In this document: piece after piece, positions 26,515 through 35,402 of the stretch
Layout: every line of letters starts with the position of its first letter
How positions within the stretch are numbered: the stretch's first letter is position 1
From: Candidatus Pantoea varia
GTDB taxonomy: Bacteria; Pseudomonadota; Gammaproteobacteria; Enterobacterales; Enterobacteriaceae
NCBI RefSeq assembly: GCF_900115075.1
Contig: NZ_FOVG01000006.1
Span: 124,001-188,000, forward strand
DNA: 64,000 nucleotides
Direction of reading: 5' to 3'
The notes under the pieces: generated by a model
What the model was told of the DNA's origin: nothing
The model's database searches: none
Seen by the model: the letters and a program-made list of their open reading frames with translations, nothing else
Made by a program: the position numbers and the translations under genes

Positions 26515-27192
26515 CTACCATTGCAGCTGCTGACCGGCGTAATCGACGTAGTGATGACCACCGCGACCGCGCCACTGGGTCAGCTGCTGGACGATACCGG
26601 CGGCACTCTCTTCTGCCGTCAGAGGCGCACCCTCGCCGCCCATATCCGTTTTCACCCAGCCGGGATGCAGCGTCAGCAGTGTCCCGTGCTGAGCGTCTAC
26701 TGCCGGAGTCAGCGTGCGGCTCAGCATATTCAGGGCGGCTTTGCTGGCCGAGTAAATCGGCATCTGCGCCTCCGGATTTTCATTCAGGCTGCCGAGCTGG
26801 GATGAGGTCAGCGCCAGCACGCCTTCCTGTTTCAGCAGCGGCAGCAGGATCTCTGCGCTGCGAACCGGTGCTATCGCATTGGTCAGGAACAGCTGCGCCA
26901 GATCCTGATCGTCACTCTGCGACACCTTCTGGTGCGAAGGCCCGGAAATCCCGGCGTTGATAAGAATTGCATCGAACGTCCTGCCACTGAGCTGGCTGGC
27001 AAGCTGCTGAACCGCCGATGAGTGAGTCATATCCAGCGCATGCCAGTGAATGTCTGGCTTATTGCCCTGCTCCGGAATGCCACTGCGATGCGTAGCCGTG
27101 ACCTGCCAGCCCTCACCGGCAAAAGCCTGTGCCACTGCCAGACCGATACCGCGCGAAGCACCAATAATCAGAACCTCTTTTTGCTGAGCCAT
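26515..27192 (-). CDS. Short-chain dehydrogenase/reductase
   Basis: 225-residue SDR oxidoreductase. The cofactor motif GASRGIG is near residue 11, followed by THRSG, which favours NADP. Then come the INAGISG motif, SSQLGS with the catalytic serine, and the YSASK catalytic Tyr/Lys pair. ATG at 27192 with GAGGAG upstream. It is divergent from the LacI-type gene across about 230 bp that carries operator-like repeats, so that regulator may control it. Substrate unknown. It ends 15 bp after the galP-like stop on the other strand. Confidence 0.82.
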   Translation of the reverse strand: MAQQKEVLIIGASRGIGLAVAQAFAGEGWQVTATHRSGIPEQGNKPDIHWHALDMTHSSAVQQLASQLSGRTFDAILINAGISGPSHQKVSQSDDQDLAQLFLTNAIAPVRSAEILLPLLKQEGVLALTSSQLGSLNENPEAQMPIYSASKAALNMLSRTLTPAVDAQHGTLLTLHPGWVKTDMGGEGAPLTAEESAAGIVQQLTQWRGRGGHHYVDYAGQQLQW

Positions 27193-27312
27193 ATTCACTC
27201 CTCGTTAATTGTCTCACTACAAGCTTAACGGGTATTCCGCCAGGACAGCGGCCCACTGTGCTTTTTAGCCTGACGACCGCACGGTCGGTAAAACCCTCAC
27301 GGCACAGCGCTG

Positions 27313-27367
27313 ATGATGGTTTTCCATCATTAAATCGCTTTATCTTTTACTTTTAACCGGTTAGAAG
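27313..27367. promoter_or_regulatory. Operator-like repeats upstream of the LacI-type gene
   Basis: CTTTTAACC/GGTTAGAAG (27350-27367) is an 18-bp palindrome with one mismatch and a central CCGG, the style of LacI/GalR operators, 55 bp before the regulator start. Just upstream lies a perfect ATGATGG-TTTT-CCATCAT repeat (27313-27330). The first probably mediates autoregulation and control of the divergent SDR gene. Confidence 0.5.
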
Positions 27368-27421
27368 AGATAAACAGTCTGGCAGGTAGCAGTTAATCGC
27401 CATTTTTCGCGTGGAGTCTGA

Positions 27422-28441
27422 ATGAAAAAGCTCACCTTAGAGGTGGTGGCAAAAATGGCGGGCGTCGGGATCGCGACGGTCGATCGGGTGCTGAATGAGC
27501 GCGGTGGCGTGTCGCTGGAGACCAGCCGCAAGGTCCTTAAAGCCGCGCGCGAAGTGGGCCTCAAGCGTCTGCTGCCGGAGGAGTACCAGCATCCGTGGCA
27601 AATCGAGGTATTCCTCAGTAATAACGGCTCATCCTTTTTTCAGCAGCTCACCACCCATTTCAGCGAAGTCGCCAGCCAGCTTGGCTATCGCCGACTGAAA
27701 CTGCACAAAACGCTAATGGCTGAAGCGCAGCCTGAGCAGCTGGCGCAAAGCATTATCGCCCGTAGCAGTACCCGCGACGGCATCATTGTGTTTGCGCACG
27801 ATTCGCCGCCCATTTATCGGGCACTGGCGCTGTGCCGCAGCCGCAATGTGCCGGTAATCACTATCGTCACCGATCTGCCCGATGCTGACCGCCTGTGTCA
27901 TGTCGGCATCGACCAGTATCAGGCGGGCCGTACGGCGGGACTGCTGATGAGTAAAACAGTGAATCAGCCCGGCGACATTCTGATGGTCAGTGGTCGCTTT
28001 GATTACCGCGCCCACCGTCAGCGTATCGCTGGCTTCCGTGAGGCAATGGAGCAGCGCGCGCCGCAGCGTCATCTGCGTGAGGTACTATCGGGTCAGGATC
28101 AGCGGGAAACTATCCGCAGCGTGCTGGCCCGCAACCTGAAGCCATCGCAGGCGATTGCGGGTGTCTATAACACCGGCATGGGCAATACCGATGTCAGCGA
28201 CACCCTGCGCGCCCATCAGTTACTGGGTAAATGCACCTACATCACCCATGAGCTTTATGATGTCACCCGCCAGCTGCTGCTGAACGATGAAGTGGCCTTT
28301 ACTCTGGATCAGCATGCTCAACAGCATGCCCGGCTAGCGATTGATCTGATGCTGAGTCATCTGGAAACCGGCTATCAACCGGATATCTATCAGGCGGGTA
28401 AAGTGGCGTTCAGACTGTTTACGGCGGAAAATATGGCGTGA
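27422..28441 (+). CDS. LacI/GalR-family transcriptional regulator
   Basis: 339 residues. N-terminal helix-turn-helix plus hinge (about 3-55): LTLEVVAKMAGVGIATVDRV, LNERGGVSLETSRKVLKAAR. The C-terminal periplasmic-binding-protein-like sensor (about 60-330) has IIVFAHDSPPIYRAL, VGIDQYQAGRTAGLLM and AGVYNTGMGNTDV. The sensor resembles the sugar-binding (ribose/inositol-type) subgroup, but the effector cannot be named. It may control the divergent SDR gene. Followed by an unusually long hairpin. Confidence 0.85.
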   Translation: MKKLTLEVVAKMAGVGIATVDRVLNERGGVSLETSRKVLKAAREVGLKRLLPEEYQHPWQIEVFLSNNGSSFFQQLTTHFSEVASQLGYRRLKLHKTLMAEAQPEQLAQSIIARSSTRDGIIVFAHDSPPIYRALALCRSRNVPVITIVTDLPDADRLCHVGIDQYQAGRTAGLLMSKTVNQPGDILMVSGRFDYRAHRQRIAGFREAMEQRAPQRHLREVLSGQDQRETIRSVLARNLKPSQAIAGVYNTGMGNTDVSDTLRAHQLLGKCTYITHELYDVTRQLLLNDEVAFTLDQHAQQHARLAIDLMLSHLETGYQPDIYQAGKVAFRLFTAENMA

Positions 28442-28445
28442 GGGG

Positions 28446-28495
28446 GATCGGTTTCCCCTGATGTGCCAGCATCAGGGGAAACCGATCGGGCTTTT
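28446..28495. terminator. 18-bp perfect hairpin terminator
   Basis: Positions 28446-28463 pair perfectly with 28470-28487 around a 6-nt loop, followed by GGGCTTTT. It lies between the convergent LacI-type and membrane-protein genes and probably stops both. Confidence 0.8.
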
Positions 28496-29321
28496 AACCC
28501 GCTGCATCGCGGCTTTTATCGTCCGGACTGTCCGCGTCGTCAGTACCCTGACTCTTCTCCACTTCCTGCGGATGCCCCATTGAAAGCGCGGCGGCACTGG
28601 CGGGATCGAACAGTGACAGACTCTCAATCTGGTCAACCATGATCACTTTGCGGAACGACATCGCATCTTTGGGTTTCGAGTCGAGCGTGATGTCATGTTC
28701 GGCGTACCACTTGCTGTAGTTATGTTCCACCGCCAGCTTCAGTGTCTTGCTGTCGCGGTATCCGCTCAGCATCGGGATCAGGACAATGTTTTTGGTGCTC
28801 TCATATTCAAACGTCGAGGCATGAATCATGCCGATGTAAATGCGGCGCGACTTCATTGTAATCCATGCCAGTTCACCCTCTTCCATGCACTGAAACAGCA
28901 GTTGTTCCACACCATTGGAGCGTGACAGTTGCTGATAGAGATCTTTACGTCCTGTAACATTCAGTCGTGCACTGCCCGCCCAGTTTGAGCGATAAAGGCA
29001 GAGCAGAATGGCAAAGGCGAGCATGATCACCACCGGAGCCTGGATGCCCAGGAAGCTCCAGTTCATAAACTCCACCTGCCACTTCAGATGAACGCCGGGG
29101 ATCATCTGGACGGCGTTGGCGATGCCGGAGATACAGAGCAGCAGTAACCAGATGATGCCGGTCGCAAAGACACCCTGAAGAACAAAAATACAGCCGTAAA
29201 GCGCGACCAGGAAATAGACATCCCAGCCCGACGAACGACGGATTTTAAAGCGGCTGTTTAAATCGCGGCTGGTGTACCAGTAACCACTGACCATCAACAC
29301 CATAAATATTGCGGTACCCAC
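28494..29321 (-). CDS. Unrecognised membrane protein
   Basis: 275 residues, family not recognised. About four hydrophobic segments occupy the first 110 residues (near 3-16, 33-50, 52-70 and 89-109). They are followed by a soluble domain with IYIGMIHASTFEY and KNIVLIPMLSGYRDSKTLK and a charged Asp/Ser-rich tail. The pattern suggests an inner-membrane protein with a cytoplasmic domain; function unknown. GTG start with GGGAG six bases upstream, overlapping the end of the preceding small gene by coupling (TGA-G-GTG). The two genes should be co-translated. Confidence 0.7.
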   Translation of the reverse strand: MGTAIFMVLMVSGYWYTSRDLNSRFKIRRSSGWDVYFLVALYGCIFVLQGVFATGIIWLLLLCISGIANAVQMIPGVHLKWQVEFMNWSFLGIQAPVVIMLAFAILLCLYRSNWAGSARLNVTGRKDLYQQLSRSNGVEQLLFQCMEEGELAWITMKSRRIYIGMIHASTFEYESTKNIVLIPMLSGYRDSKTLKLAVEHNYSKWYAEHDITLDSKPKDAMSFRKVIMVDQIESLSLFDPASAAALSMGHPQEVEKSQGTDDADSPDDKSRDAAG

Positions 29322-29322
29322 C

Positions 29323-29520
29323 TCACACTCCCTTTAACGTATTCACATGGCGGGCAAAATCTTCATGGACATCCTCGCTCAGCGTGTTGACCGAGATATT
29401 GCCGTTCTCATCAATAATGATGCGCTCACCTTCAGCGATTGAGTCGTTGATATCCTGACGGGTCATGATCTGCAAAAACTTCTCGGGACTGGCAAAGACC
29501 GACTTAATAACTTTAAACAT
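29323..29520 (-). CDS. Small acidic protein, first gene of a two-gene operon
   Basis: 65 residues from the ATG at 29520 (MFKVIKSVFASPEKFLQIMT), family not recognised. No membrane segment; the C-terminal half is acidic (SVNTLSEDVHEDFARHV). An upstream GTG would add 16 residues without a better ribosome site. It sits one base before the start of the membrane protein gene, so the two probably act together. Confidence 0.6.
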   Translation of the reverse strand: MFKVIKSVFASPEKFLQIMTRQDINDSIAEGERIIIDENGNISVNTLSEDVHEDFARHVNTLKGV

Positions 29521-29812
29521 AGCGATCCCATTGTTGGCCTGAAAATTGAAGTATGTGACCGAATCCACACTCTTGCCTGTTTAATTTCGGGTGAAATTTC
29601 TTAAAATCAATTAATTAGCGAAGCGGCAGCCAGACAACCGAAGCCGTTTTTCACTGAAATCTTCAACGTAACCAGCAGCCTGGCGTCGCCGCATCGCATT
29701 TTCACTGGGCGGGCCTGCGACGACGTGAAATCGCCTCTCCGTCAGGAAGCGCTAAGCTCAATGGTTAGCCGCTTTCTGTCACCCTGTCTGAAACGCATCG
29801 AGGAATGTTTGC

Positions 29813-30799
29813 ATGAAACTACGAACACTGGGCCGTACCGGTCAGCGCGTCTCCGAAATTGGCTTTGGCGCATGGGCTATTGGCGGAACCTGGGGAGAAG
29901 TAAGCATGGAGGATGCCAAAGCCGCGCTCAACGCCGCGCTGGATGCGGGCATCACCTTTATTGATACCGCCGATGTTTATGGCGATGGCCGCTCCGAAAA
30001 GATCATCGCAGAGGTGCTGAATCAGCGCGGCGGTGAGCGCCCGTTTGTGGCGACCAAGCTGGGGCGTCGCCTTTCGCCGCACGTCGCTGAGGGCTACAAC
30101 GCCGAAAACCTCAACGCGTTTATCGAACGCTCACGGGAAAATCTGCAAACTGAAACGCTGGATCTGGTGCAGCTGCATTGTCCGCCGACCGAGGTCTACT
30201 ACAACCCGGACGTGTTTGCAGTGATGGATGAGATGGTTGCCGCCGGAAAAATCCGTCATTACGGCGTTTCCGTTGAGAAAGTCGAGGAAGGTCTGAAGGC
30301 GCTGGAATTTCCCAACGTCTCGTCGATTCAGCTGATCTACAATATTTTCCGCCAGCGTCCGGCGGAACTGCTGCTGCGTGAGGCGAAACGCCATGATGTG
30401 GCAATCATCGCCCGTGTGCCGCTGGCTTCAGGCTTACTGACCGGCAAAATGCGCGCCGACAGCGTCTTTGCCGCTGACGACCATCGCACCTTTAACCGGA
30501 ATGGCGAAGCATTTGATAAAGGCGAGACCTTTTCCGGCGTGCCTTATGAGGTGGCGCTGGAGGCGGTTGAGGAGATTCGCCGCTTTGTCACGGGCGATAC
30601 CACCATGGCGATGTTTGCGCTGCGCTGGATCCTGATGAACGAGGATGTCAGCGTGGTGATTCCTGGTGCGAAAAACCGCGAACAGGCTGAAGCCAATGCC
30701 CGCGCCAGCGACATCGATGCGCTCTCTGCAGATACGATGACGGCGCTGAAACAGATCTATCAGGAGAAGATCGCGCCTCACGTCCATCAGCGCTGGTAA
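29813..30799 (+). CDS. Aldo/keto reductase
   Basis: 328-residue NADPH-dependent oxidoreductase of the AKR superfamily (TIM barrel). Catalytic tetrad visible: Asp51 and Tyr56 in DTADVYG, Lys82 in ATKLG, His122 in QLHCPP. The C-terminal cofactor motif VVIPGAKNREQAEAN is present. It belongs to the YajO/auxin-induced-protein-like group with a MKLRTLGRTGQRVSEIGFGA start. Substrate unknown. It converges on yhiN with a few bases between stops. Confidence 0.88.
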   Translation: MKLRTLGRTGQRVSEIGFGAWAIGGTWGEVSMEDAKAALNAALDAGITFIDTADVYGDGRSEKIIAEVLNQRGGERPFVATKLGRRLSPHVAEGYNAENLNAFIERSRENLQTETLDLVQLHCPPTEVYYNPDVFAVMDEMVAAGKIRHYGVSVEKVEEGLKALEFPNVSSIQLIYNIFRQRPAELLLREAKRHDVAIIARVPLASGLLTGKMRADSVFAADDHRTFNRNGEAFDKGETFSGVPYEVALEAVEEIRRFVTGDTTMAMFALRWILMNEDVSVVIPGAKNREQAEANARASDIDALSADTMTALKQIYQEKIAPHVHQRW

Positions 30800-30806
30800 A
30801 GGCGCG

Positions 30807-31991
30807 TTACAAAGCCTGGGCGCAAGCCCAGGCGGAACTCCACGCCCACTGGAAGTTATATCCCCCCAGCCATCCGGTGACATCGGCCACTTCACCAATA
30901 AAGTAAAGTCCCGGCACCGCGCGCGCCTCCATGGTTTTTGAGGAGAGCTGGGTGGTATCCACGCCGCCCAGCGTCACTTCCGCAGTACGATATCCCTCGG
31001 TGCCGTTTGGCTGGATGCGCCAGGCGTGCAGCGTCTGCACCAGTTCGGTTTGCTGTTTGCTGTTGAGCTGCTTCAGGGTGATATCCGGCACCACCTTCAG
31101 CGCCTGCAGGACTTCCACCAGACGCTTCGGCAGGATTTTCGCCAGGCTGTTTTTCAGGCTCAGATTCGGATGTGCTTCACGCTGCGCCGTCAGAAAGGCG
31201 TCAAGTGGCGTGGCGGGTGAGAGATCGATGGTGACGAACTCACCCGGCAGCCAGTAGCTGGAAATCTGCAATACCGCCGGACCCGACAGACCGCGGTGAG
31301 TAAAGAGCATCGCCTCTTTGAAGCGGGTACCGTCCTGCGCATCGATCGTGGTTTCCAGCGCGACGCCTGACAGCGTCTGCAACTGCTCCAGCAGCGGCTT
31401 ATGCAGGGTAAAGGGTACCAGCGCCGCCCGCGTCGGAAAGACGCTCAGCCCGAACTGTTCCGCTATTTTGTAGCCAAAGGGCGAAGCCCCCAGGCCTGGC
31501 ATCGACAGACCGCCACTGGCGATAACCAGCTTTTCCGCCTGAACCGTGCTGCCGTTGAGTTGCAGGGTATAACCGCCGTCATCGCGTTCTACGCTGAGCA
31601 CTTCACTGCGCAACCGCAGGGAGACATTGCCTTTGTCACATTCGGCCAGCAGCAGATCGACAATCTGCTGCGCTGAGTCATCACAGAAGAGCTGGCCCAG
31701 GGTTTTCTCATGCCAGGCGATACCGTGGCGATTAACCAGATCGATGAAATCCCACTGGGTATAACGCGCCAGCGCCGATTTACAGAAATGAGGATTGTGC
31801 GACAGATACGCCGCCGGTTCAGTGTAGAGATTGGTGAAGTTGCAGCGGCCCCCGCCAGACATCAGAATCTTGCGTCCTGGCTTTTTGCCGTTATCCAGCA
31901 GTAACACGCGGCGCCCCCGCTGTCCGGCCTGGGCGGCGCAGAACAGCCCTGCTGCTCCGGCACCAATGATGATAACGTCAAACTGTTCCAC
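30807..31991 (-). CDS. yhiN: YhiN-type NAD(P)/FAD-dependent oxidoreductase (HI0933 family)
   Basis: 394-residue flavoprotein. N-terminal dinucleotide fold IIIGAGAAGLFCAAQAG (about 7-23), the HI0933 family block GRKILMSGGGRCNFTN (about 39-54), and a C-terminal GLYFIGEVADVTGWLGGYNF that closes the FAD site. Biological role not established. GTG start. As in E. coli it lies just upstream of, and divergent from, pitA. Confidence 0.88.
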   Translation of the reverse strand: MEQFDVIIIGAGAAGLFCAAQAGQRGRRVLLLDNGKKPGRKILMSGGGRCNFTNLYTEPAAYLSHNPHFCKSALARYTQWDFIDLVNRHGIAWHEKTLGQLFCDDSAQQIVDLLLAECDKGNVSLRLRSEVLSVERDDGGYTLQLNGSTVQAEKLVIASGGLSMPGLGASPFGYKIAEQFGLSVFPTRAALVPFTLHKPLLEQLQTLSGVALETTIDAQDGTRFKEAMLFTHRGLSGPAVLQISSYWLPGEFVTIDLSPATPLDAFLTAQREAHPNLSLKNSLAKILPKRLVEVLQALKVVPDITLKQLNSKQQTELVQTLHAWRIQPNGTEGYRTAEVTLGGVDTTQLSSKTMEARAVPGLYFIGEVADVTGWLGGYNFQWAWSSAWACAQAL

Positions 31992-32234
31992 TACGACTCA
32001 CTCACTTTACTGGAAAGGCGCAGATTGTAGTGATCTGCTCACTCAGACGCCAGCGTCAAAAAATTGCCGTAAATGTGTCATATTGTATCTGTCTAATATC
32101 TAACCCTTTTTCGTTGAGTTACCCTTAACCCTTACGAAGAAAGGTTAAATTAGCGCTATATTTTCCTTTCCCATACAGCACGTTGTCGCGGATAATGCGC
32201 CGCGTTCATGTCCTCCAAAAATGGCGTAACGTTT

Positions 32235-33737
32235 ATGCTACATCTGTTTGCTGGTCTAGACCTCAGTACTAGCCTGTTATTGGTTCTTGCCCTGCTGTTT
32301 GTATTGTTTTACGAAGCGATCAACGGTTTCCACGACACGGCCAACGCAGTTGCGACGGTCATTTATACGCGTGCCATGCGTGCCCAGCTTGCTGTGGTGA
32401 TGGCGGGTGTATTCAACTTCCTTGGCGTGCTGCTCGGTGGATTGAGTGTTGCTTACGCTATTGTTCATATGCTTCCCACCGATCTGTTGTTAAATGTTGG
32501 ATCGGCTCACGGTCTCGCCATGGTGTTTTCTATGCTGCTGGCGGCGATTATCTGGAACCTCGGCACCTGGTATCTCGGTCTGCCGGCCTCCAGCTCCCAT
32601 ACGCTGATCGGCGCCATTATCGGTATCGGTCTGACCAACGCCCTGATGAGCGGAACCTCGGTGGTTGATGCGCTCAATATCCCGAAAGTCCTGAACATCT
32701 TCCTTTCTCTGATCCTGTCGCCGATTGTCGGCCTGGTGATGGCGGGCGGCCTAATCTTTATTCTGCGTCGCTACTGGAGCAATACCAAAAAGCGTGCGCG
32801 TATTCATATGACGCCTGCCGACCGCGAGAAGATCGACGGCAAGAAAAAGCCGCCGTTCTGGACCCGTATCGCCCTGATTGTTTCGGCAATTGGCGTGAGC
32901 TATTCGCACGGTGCGAATGACGGTCAGAAAGGCATTGGCCTGATCATGCTGGTCCTGATTGGCGTGGCACCGGCCGGGTTCGTGGTGAATATGAATGCCT
33001 CAGGTTATGACATCACGCGCACCCGCGATGCGGTCAATCACCTGGAGCAGTATTACCAGCAGCATAACGCCGCGCTGACGCACATCATCCAGATGGCACC
33101 GCCTAAGCTGCCCACGCCGGAAGAAGTGCCCGCAACCAGCTCGCAGGAATTCCACTGTGACAGCGCGCGCGCATTGCAGGCGGTACAGCGTGCGCAGGTC
33201 TTGCTGAATAATCTGCAGAGCTACGATCAGCTGACGGTTGATCAGCGCGGTCAGATGCGTCGCCTGCTGCTGTGTATCTCAGATACCGCCGATAAAGCGG
33301 CTCGTCTGCAGGAAACCACGCCAGATGACAAACGCTTCCTCAATAAGCTGAAAAGCGACCTGCTTGGCACCATCGAGTATGCGCCAATCTGGATTATTGT
33401 GGCCGTGGCGCTGGCGCTGGGCATCGGCACCATGATCGGCTGGCGTCGCGTTGCCACCACCATTGGTGAGAAAATTGGTAAAAAAGGCATGACTTATGCG
33501 CAGGGAATGTCAGCACAGGTGACCGCCGCGCTGTCGATTGGCGTTGCCAGCTATACCGGCATGCCCGTCTCCACCACGCATATCCTCTCTTCATCGGTGG
33601 CCGGTACCATGCTGGTCGACGGTGGCGGATTGCAGAGCCGGACCATCAAGAATATTGCCATGGCGTGGATCTTCACCCTGCCGGTTTGTATTCTGCTGTC
33701 AGGTTCGCTCTACTGGATTGCCTTAAAACTGGTGTGA
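32235..33737 (+). CDS. pitA: PitA, low-affinity inorganic phosphate transporter
   Basis: 500-residue PiT-family permease importing phosphate as neutral metal-phosphate with protons. The two inverted PiT signature repeats are present: [18 protein letters not shown] near residue 35 and [15 protein letters not shown] near 225. About ten membrane segments surround a large central loop (about 255-380). I use [10 protein letters not shown] as the start, matching E. coli PitA; an ATG 27 bases earlier lacks support. Terminator follows directly. Confidence 0.94.
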   Translation: MLHLFAGLDLSTSLLLVLALLFVLFYEAINGFHDTANAVATVIYTRAMRAQLAVVMAGVFNFLGVLLGGLSVAYAIVHMLPTDLLLNVGSAHGLAMVFSMLLAAIIWNLGTWYLGLPASSSHTLIGAIIGIGLTNALMSGTSVVDALNIPKVLNIFLSLILSPIVGLVMAGGLIFILRRYWSNTKKRARIHMTPADREKIDGKKKPPFWTRIALIVSAIGVSYSHGANDGQKGIGLIMLVLIGVAPAGFVVNMNASGYDITRTRDAVNHLEQYYQQHNAALTHIIQMAPPKLPTPEEVPATSSQEFHCDSARALQAVQRAQVLLNNLQSYDQLTVDQRGQMRRLLLCISDTADKAARLQETTPDDKRFLNKLKSDLLGTIEYAPIWIIVAVALALGIGTMIGWRRVATTIGEKIGKKGMTYAQGMSAQVTAALSIGVASYTGMPVSTTHILSSSVAGTMLVDGGGLQSRTIKNIAMAWIFTLPVCILLSGSLYWIALKLV

Positions 33738-33749
33738 TGCCAGCTAAAT

Positions 33750-33776
33750 AAAGGGCGACGCAAGTCGCCCTTTTTT
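33750..33776. terminator. Terminator between pitA and uspB
   Basis: GGGCGAC-GCAA-GTCGCCC followed by six Ts: intrinsic terminator of pitA. The T run overlaps the uspB stop codon on the other strand. Confidence 0.9.
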
Positions 33777-34110
33777 AATGCCAGATCGCCAGCGCCACCA
33801 GGCTGATGACCACCAGTCCACACAGCGCACTGGTCAACATAAACTGCCCCCGCACCCGCTCGCAGCGCCGGATAAACTCATCGTCATGATGATCAAGATA
33901 GCGTTTTGCCCAGATATAAGTGACCAGTCGCACCTGCTTGCTCGGCTGACCGTGAGAGGTGAAAAAACCCGCCCCATCCACATACTGATACAGCAGCGGA
34001 TCACAACCGCGTAACACCGCCAGCAGCGCGCGCAGAGACGAAAAATAGCGCGCCATATTCACGATACATACCACACAAAGAGCCCAAAAAAGCGCAATAG
34101 TGCTGATCAT
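33775..34110 (-). CDS. uspB: UspB, universal stress protein B
   Basis: 111-residue inner-membrane protein, nearly identical to E. coli UspB ([54 protein letters not shown]). One hydrophobic helix at each end. In E. coli it is sigma-S dependent and linked to ethanol resistance. ATG at 34110 with AGGAGGGG upstream. Divergent from uspA, as in E. coli. Confidence 0.93.
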   Translation of the reverse strand: MISTIALFWALCVVCIVNMARYFSSLRALLAVLRGCDPLLYQYVDGAGFFTSHGQPSKQVRLVTYIWAKRYLDHHDDEFIRRCERVRGQFMLTSALCGLVVISLVALAIWH

Positions 34111-34524
34111 ATTCTCCCCTCCTGACTGGAATTGCAGCAATGGACCCCGTGTCTGACACTGAGCCCGCCTGCAGAAAAAACCAGCCACTGAATCACCGGA
34201 CTGCGAAAGTTTTTCGACCCCCTGAGCGGCTGCGAACCGGACCGCCTTTTTTCAGTGTAGGAGAATTCTTTACATTTTTTCCAACGATGATTTTCGTTCA
34301 GCGCGAGTAAATCTGTCATAGCCTTGATCTTATTCATAAGCCAGGCGGCAACGGCAGCATTTGCAGTGAGAGAAGGCTATACTCTTCACATAACAACATC
34401 ATCACCTGCAATGCAGGTAGACACTTTGGTGGCGCTCATCGCCCGCTCGCGCAAGGGATTCGCTAAGCTGTGACGCGGCAGGAACACCGGATGCCATCCT
34501 TAATCTCGTGAAAGGAGTTTTATC
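34111..34524. promoter_or_regulatory. uspB/uspA divergent promoter region
   Basis: A 414-bp gene-free interval. A TATACT hexamer at 34378-34383 would place a start about 130 nt upstream of uspA, consistent with the long uspA leader known from E. coli. The -35 is not clear. No other structure seen. Confidence 0.4.
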
Positions 34525-34962
34525 ATGGCTTATAAACATATCCTGATTGCAGTAGACCTTTCTCCCGAAAGCCAGTTACTGGTGGATAAGGCCGTCTCGC
34601 TGGCTCGTCCGTACGATGCCAGAATTTCCCTGATTCACGTTGATGTGAATTACTCAGACCTCTACACCGGCCTGATTGATGTCAACTTAGGGGATATGCA
34701 GAAGCGCATCTCTGAAGAGACGCATGCGGCACTGAAAGGGTTGTCAGATGCGGCGGGCTATCCGATCAGTGAGACGCTGAGCGGCAGTGGTGACCTCGGC
34801 CAGGTTCTGGTTGATGCGATCAGGAAATATGACGTTGACCTGGTAGTGTGTGGTCATCACCAGGATTTCTGGAGCAAGCTGATGTCCTCAGCCCGTCAGC
34901 TAATCAACACCGTGCATATCGACATGCTGATTGTGCCGCTGCGCGATGAAGACGACGAGTAA
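34525..34962 (+). CDS. uspA: UspA, universal stress protein A
   Basis: 145-residue cytoplasmic dimeric stress protein induced on growth arrest. Starts [20 protein letters not shown] and keeps [13 protein letters not shown] and the C-terminal IDMLIVPL typical of UspA, the non-ATP-binding class. ATG with AAAGGAG upstream. A GCCGGC hairpin terminator ends the transcript. In E. coli dtpB follows next; here an AT-rich interval with a microcin-like gene does. Confidence 0.96.
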   Translation: MAYKHILIAVDLSPESQLLVDKAVSLARPYDARISLIHVDVNYSDLYTGLIDVNLGDMQKRISEETHAALKGLSDAAGYPISETLSGSGDLGQVLVDAIRKYDVDLVVCGHHQDFWSKLMSSARQLINTVHIDMLIVPLRDEDDE

Positions 34963-34973
34963 TCGCTGTTATT

Positions 34974-34996
34974 AAAGCCGGCGCAAGCCGGCTTTT
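34974..34996 (+). terminator. uspA terminator
   Basis: GCCGGC-GCAA-GCCGGC with TTTT following and AAA preceding. Confidence 0.88.
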
Positions 34997-35325
34997 CTCC
35001 CGGCCTGAATAGATTTACGCTTTTCTCACCCCTGTTATTTAAACTTTTAATTCCTGACCAGCTTCGGCTGAATTAATTTTCATTTATCAGCCTATCCGCC
35101 AGACTGACTTAATATAAAAAACTCCGCTGCTTTATAATTTCTCGCAGCTGTAAATACTTCCTCCCTTTAGCTCTGCAACTTACAGCCCTATACATAAAAT
35201 CAAAACAACTGTTACATTGCTGATTCATACAATCGCTAATGATAAAGAATTTATTGATAGCAAAGCGCGCTTTATCAAAACTTTACTATAGGAAAAGATT
35301 AATTCATCCGTTATCTTTCGCTGGC

Positions 35326-35351
35326 TTATCTGCTGCACATGCAACAGATAA
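35326..35351. promoter_or_regulatory. 26-bp palindrome upstream of the microcin-like gene
   Basis: TTATCTGCTGCA, two central bases, TGCAACAGATAA: 12-nt arms with one mismatch. It ends five bases before the Fur-like box. Its near-perfect dyad suits a dimeric regulator rather than a terminator, since no T run follows. Confidence 0.55.
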
Positions 35352-35356
35352 AGCAG

Positions 35357-35375
35357 AATAATGATTGCCATTATT
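35357..35375. promoter_or_regulatory. Fur-box-like site upstream of the microcin-like gene
   Basis: AATAATG-ATTGC-CATTATT. Against the 19-bp consensus GATAATGATAATCATTATC, both ATAATG/CATTAT halves match fully with the correct 5-nt spacer, 14 of 19 overall. It lies 27 bp before the start codon, a position where Fur-Fe would block expression. Confidence 0.6.
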
Positions 35376-35402
35376 TTAAAAAACCAATAAGGATATTAAA
35401 AA

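Larger units (their letters stand above)
34997..35402 (+). promoter_or_regulatory. AT-rich upstream region of the microcin-like gene
   Basis: About 400 bp of clearly AT-rich sequence after the uspA terminator. It holds a TATAAT hexamer (35131-35136), the near-palindrome TTGATAGCAAAGCGCGCTTT plus ATCAA (35253-35276, inner AAAGCGCGCTTT perfect), and the two operator-like palindromes listed separately. No gene seen. The base composition is unlike the neighbouring housekeeping genes, suggesting acquired DNA or a heavily regulated promoter. Confidence 0.5.

Noticed and set aside
32208..32234. Upstream start of pitA giving nine extra residues
   Set aside because: E. coli PitA begins at the internal [10 protein letters not shown] and the extra residues lack similarity.
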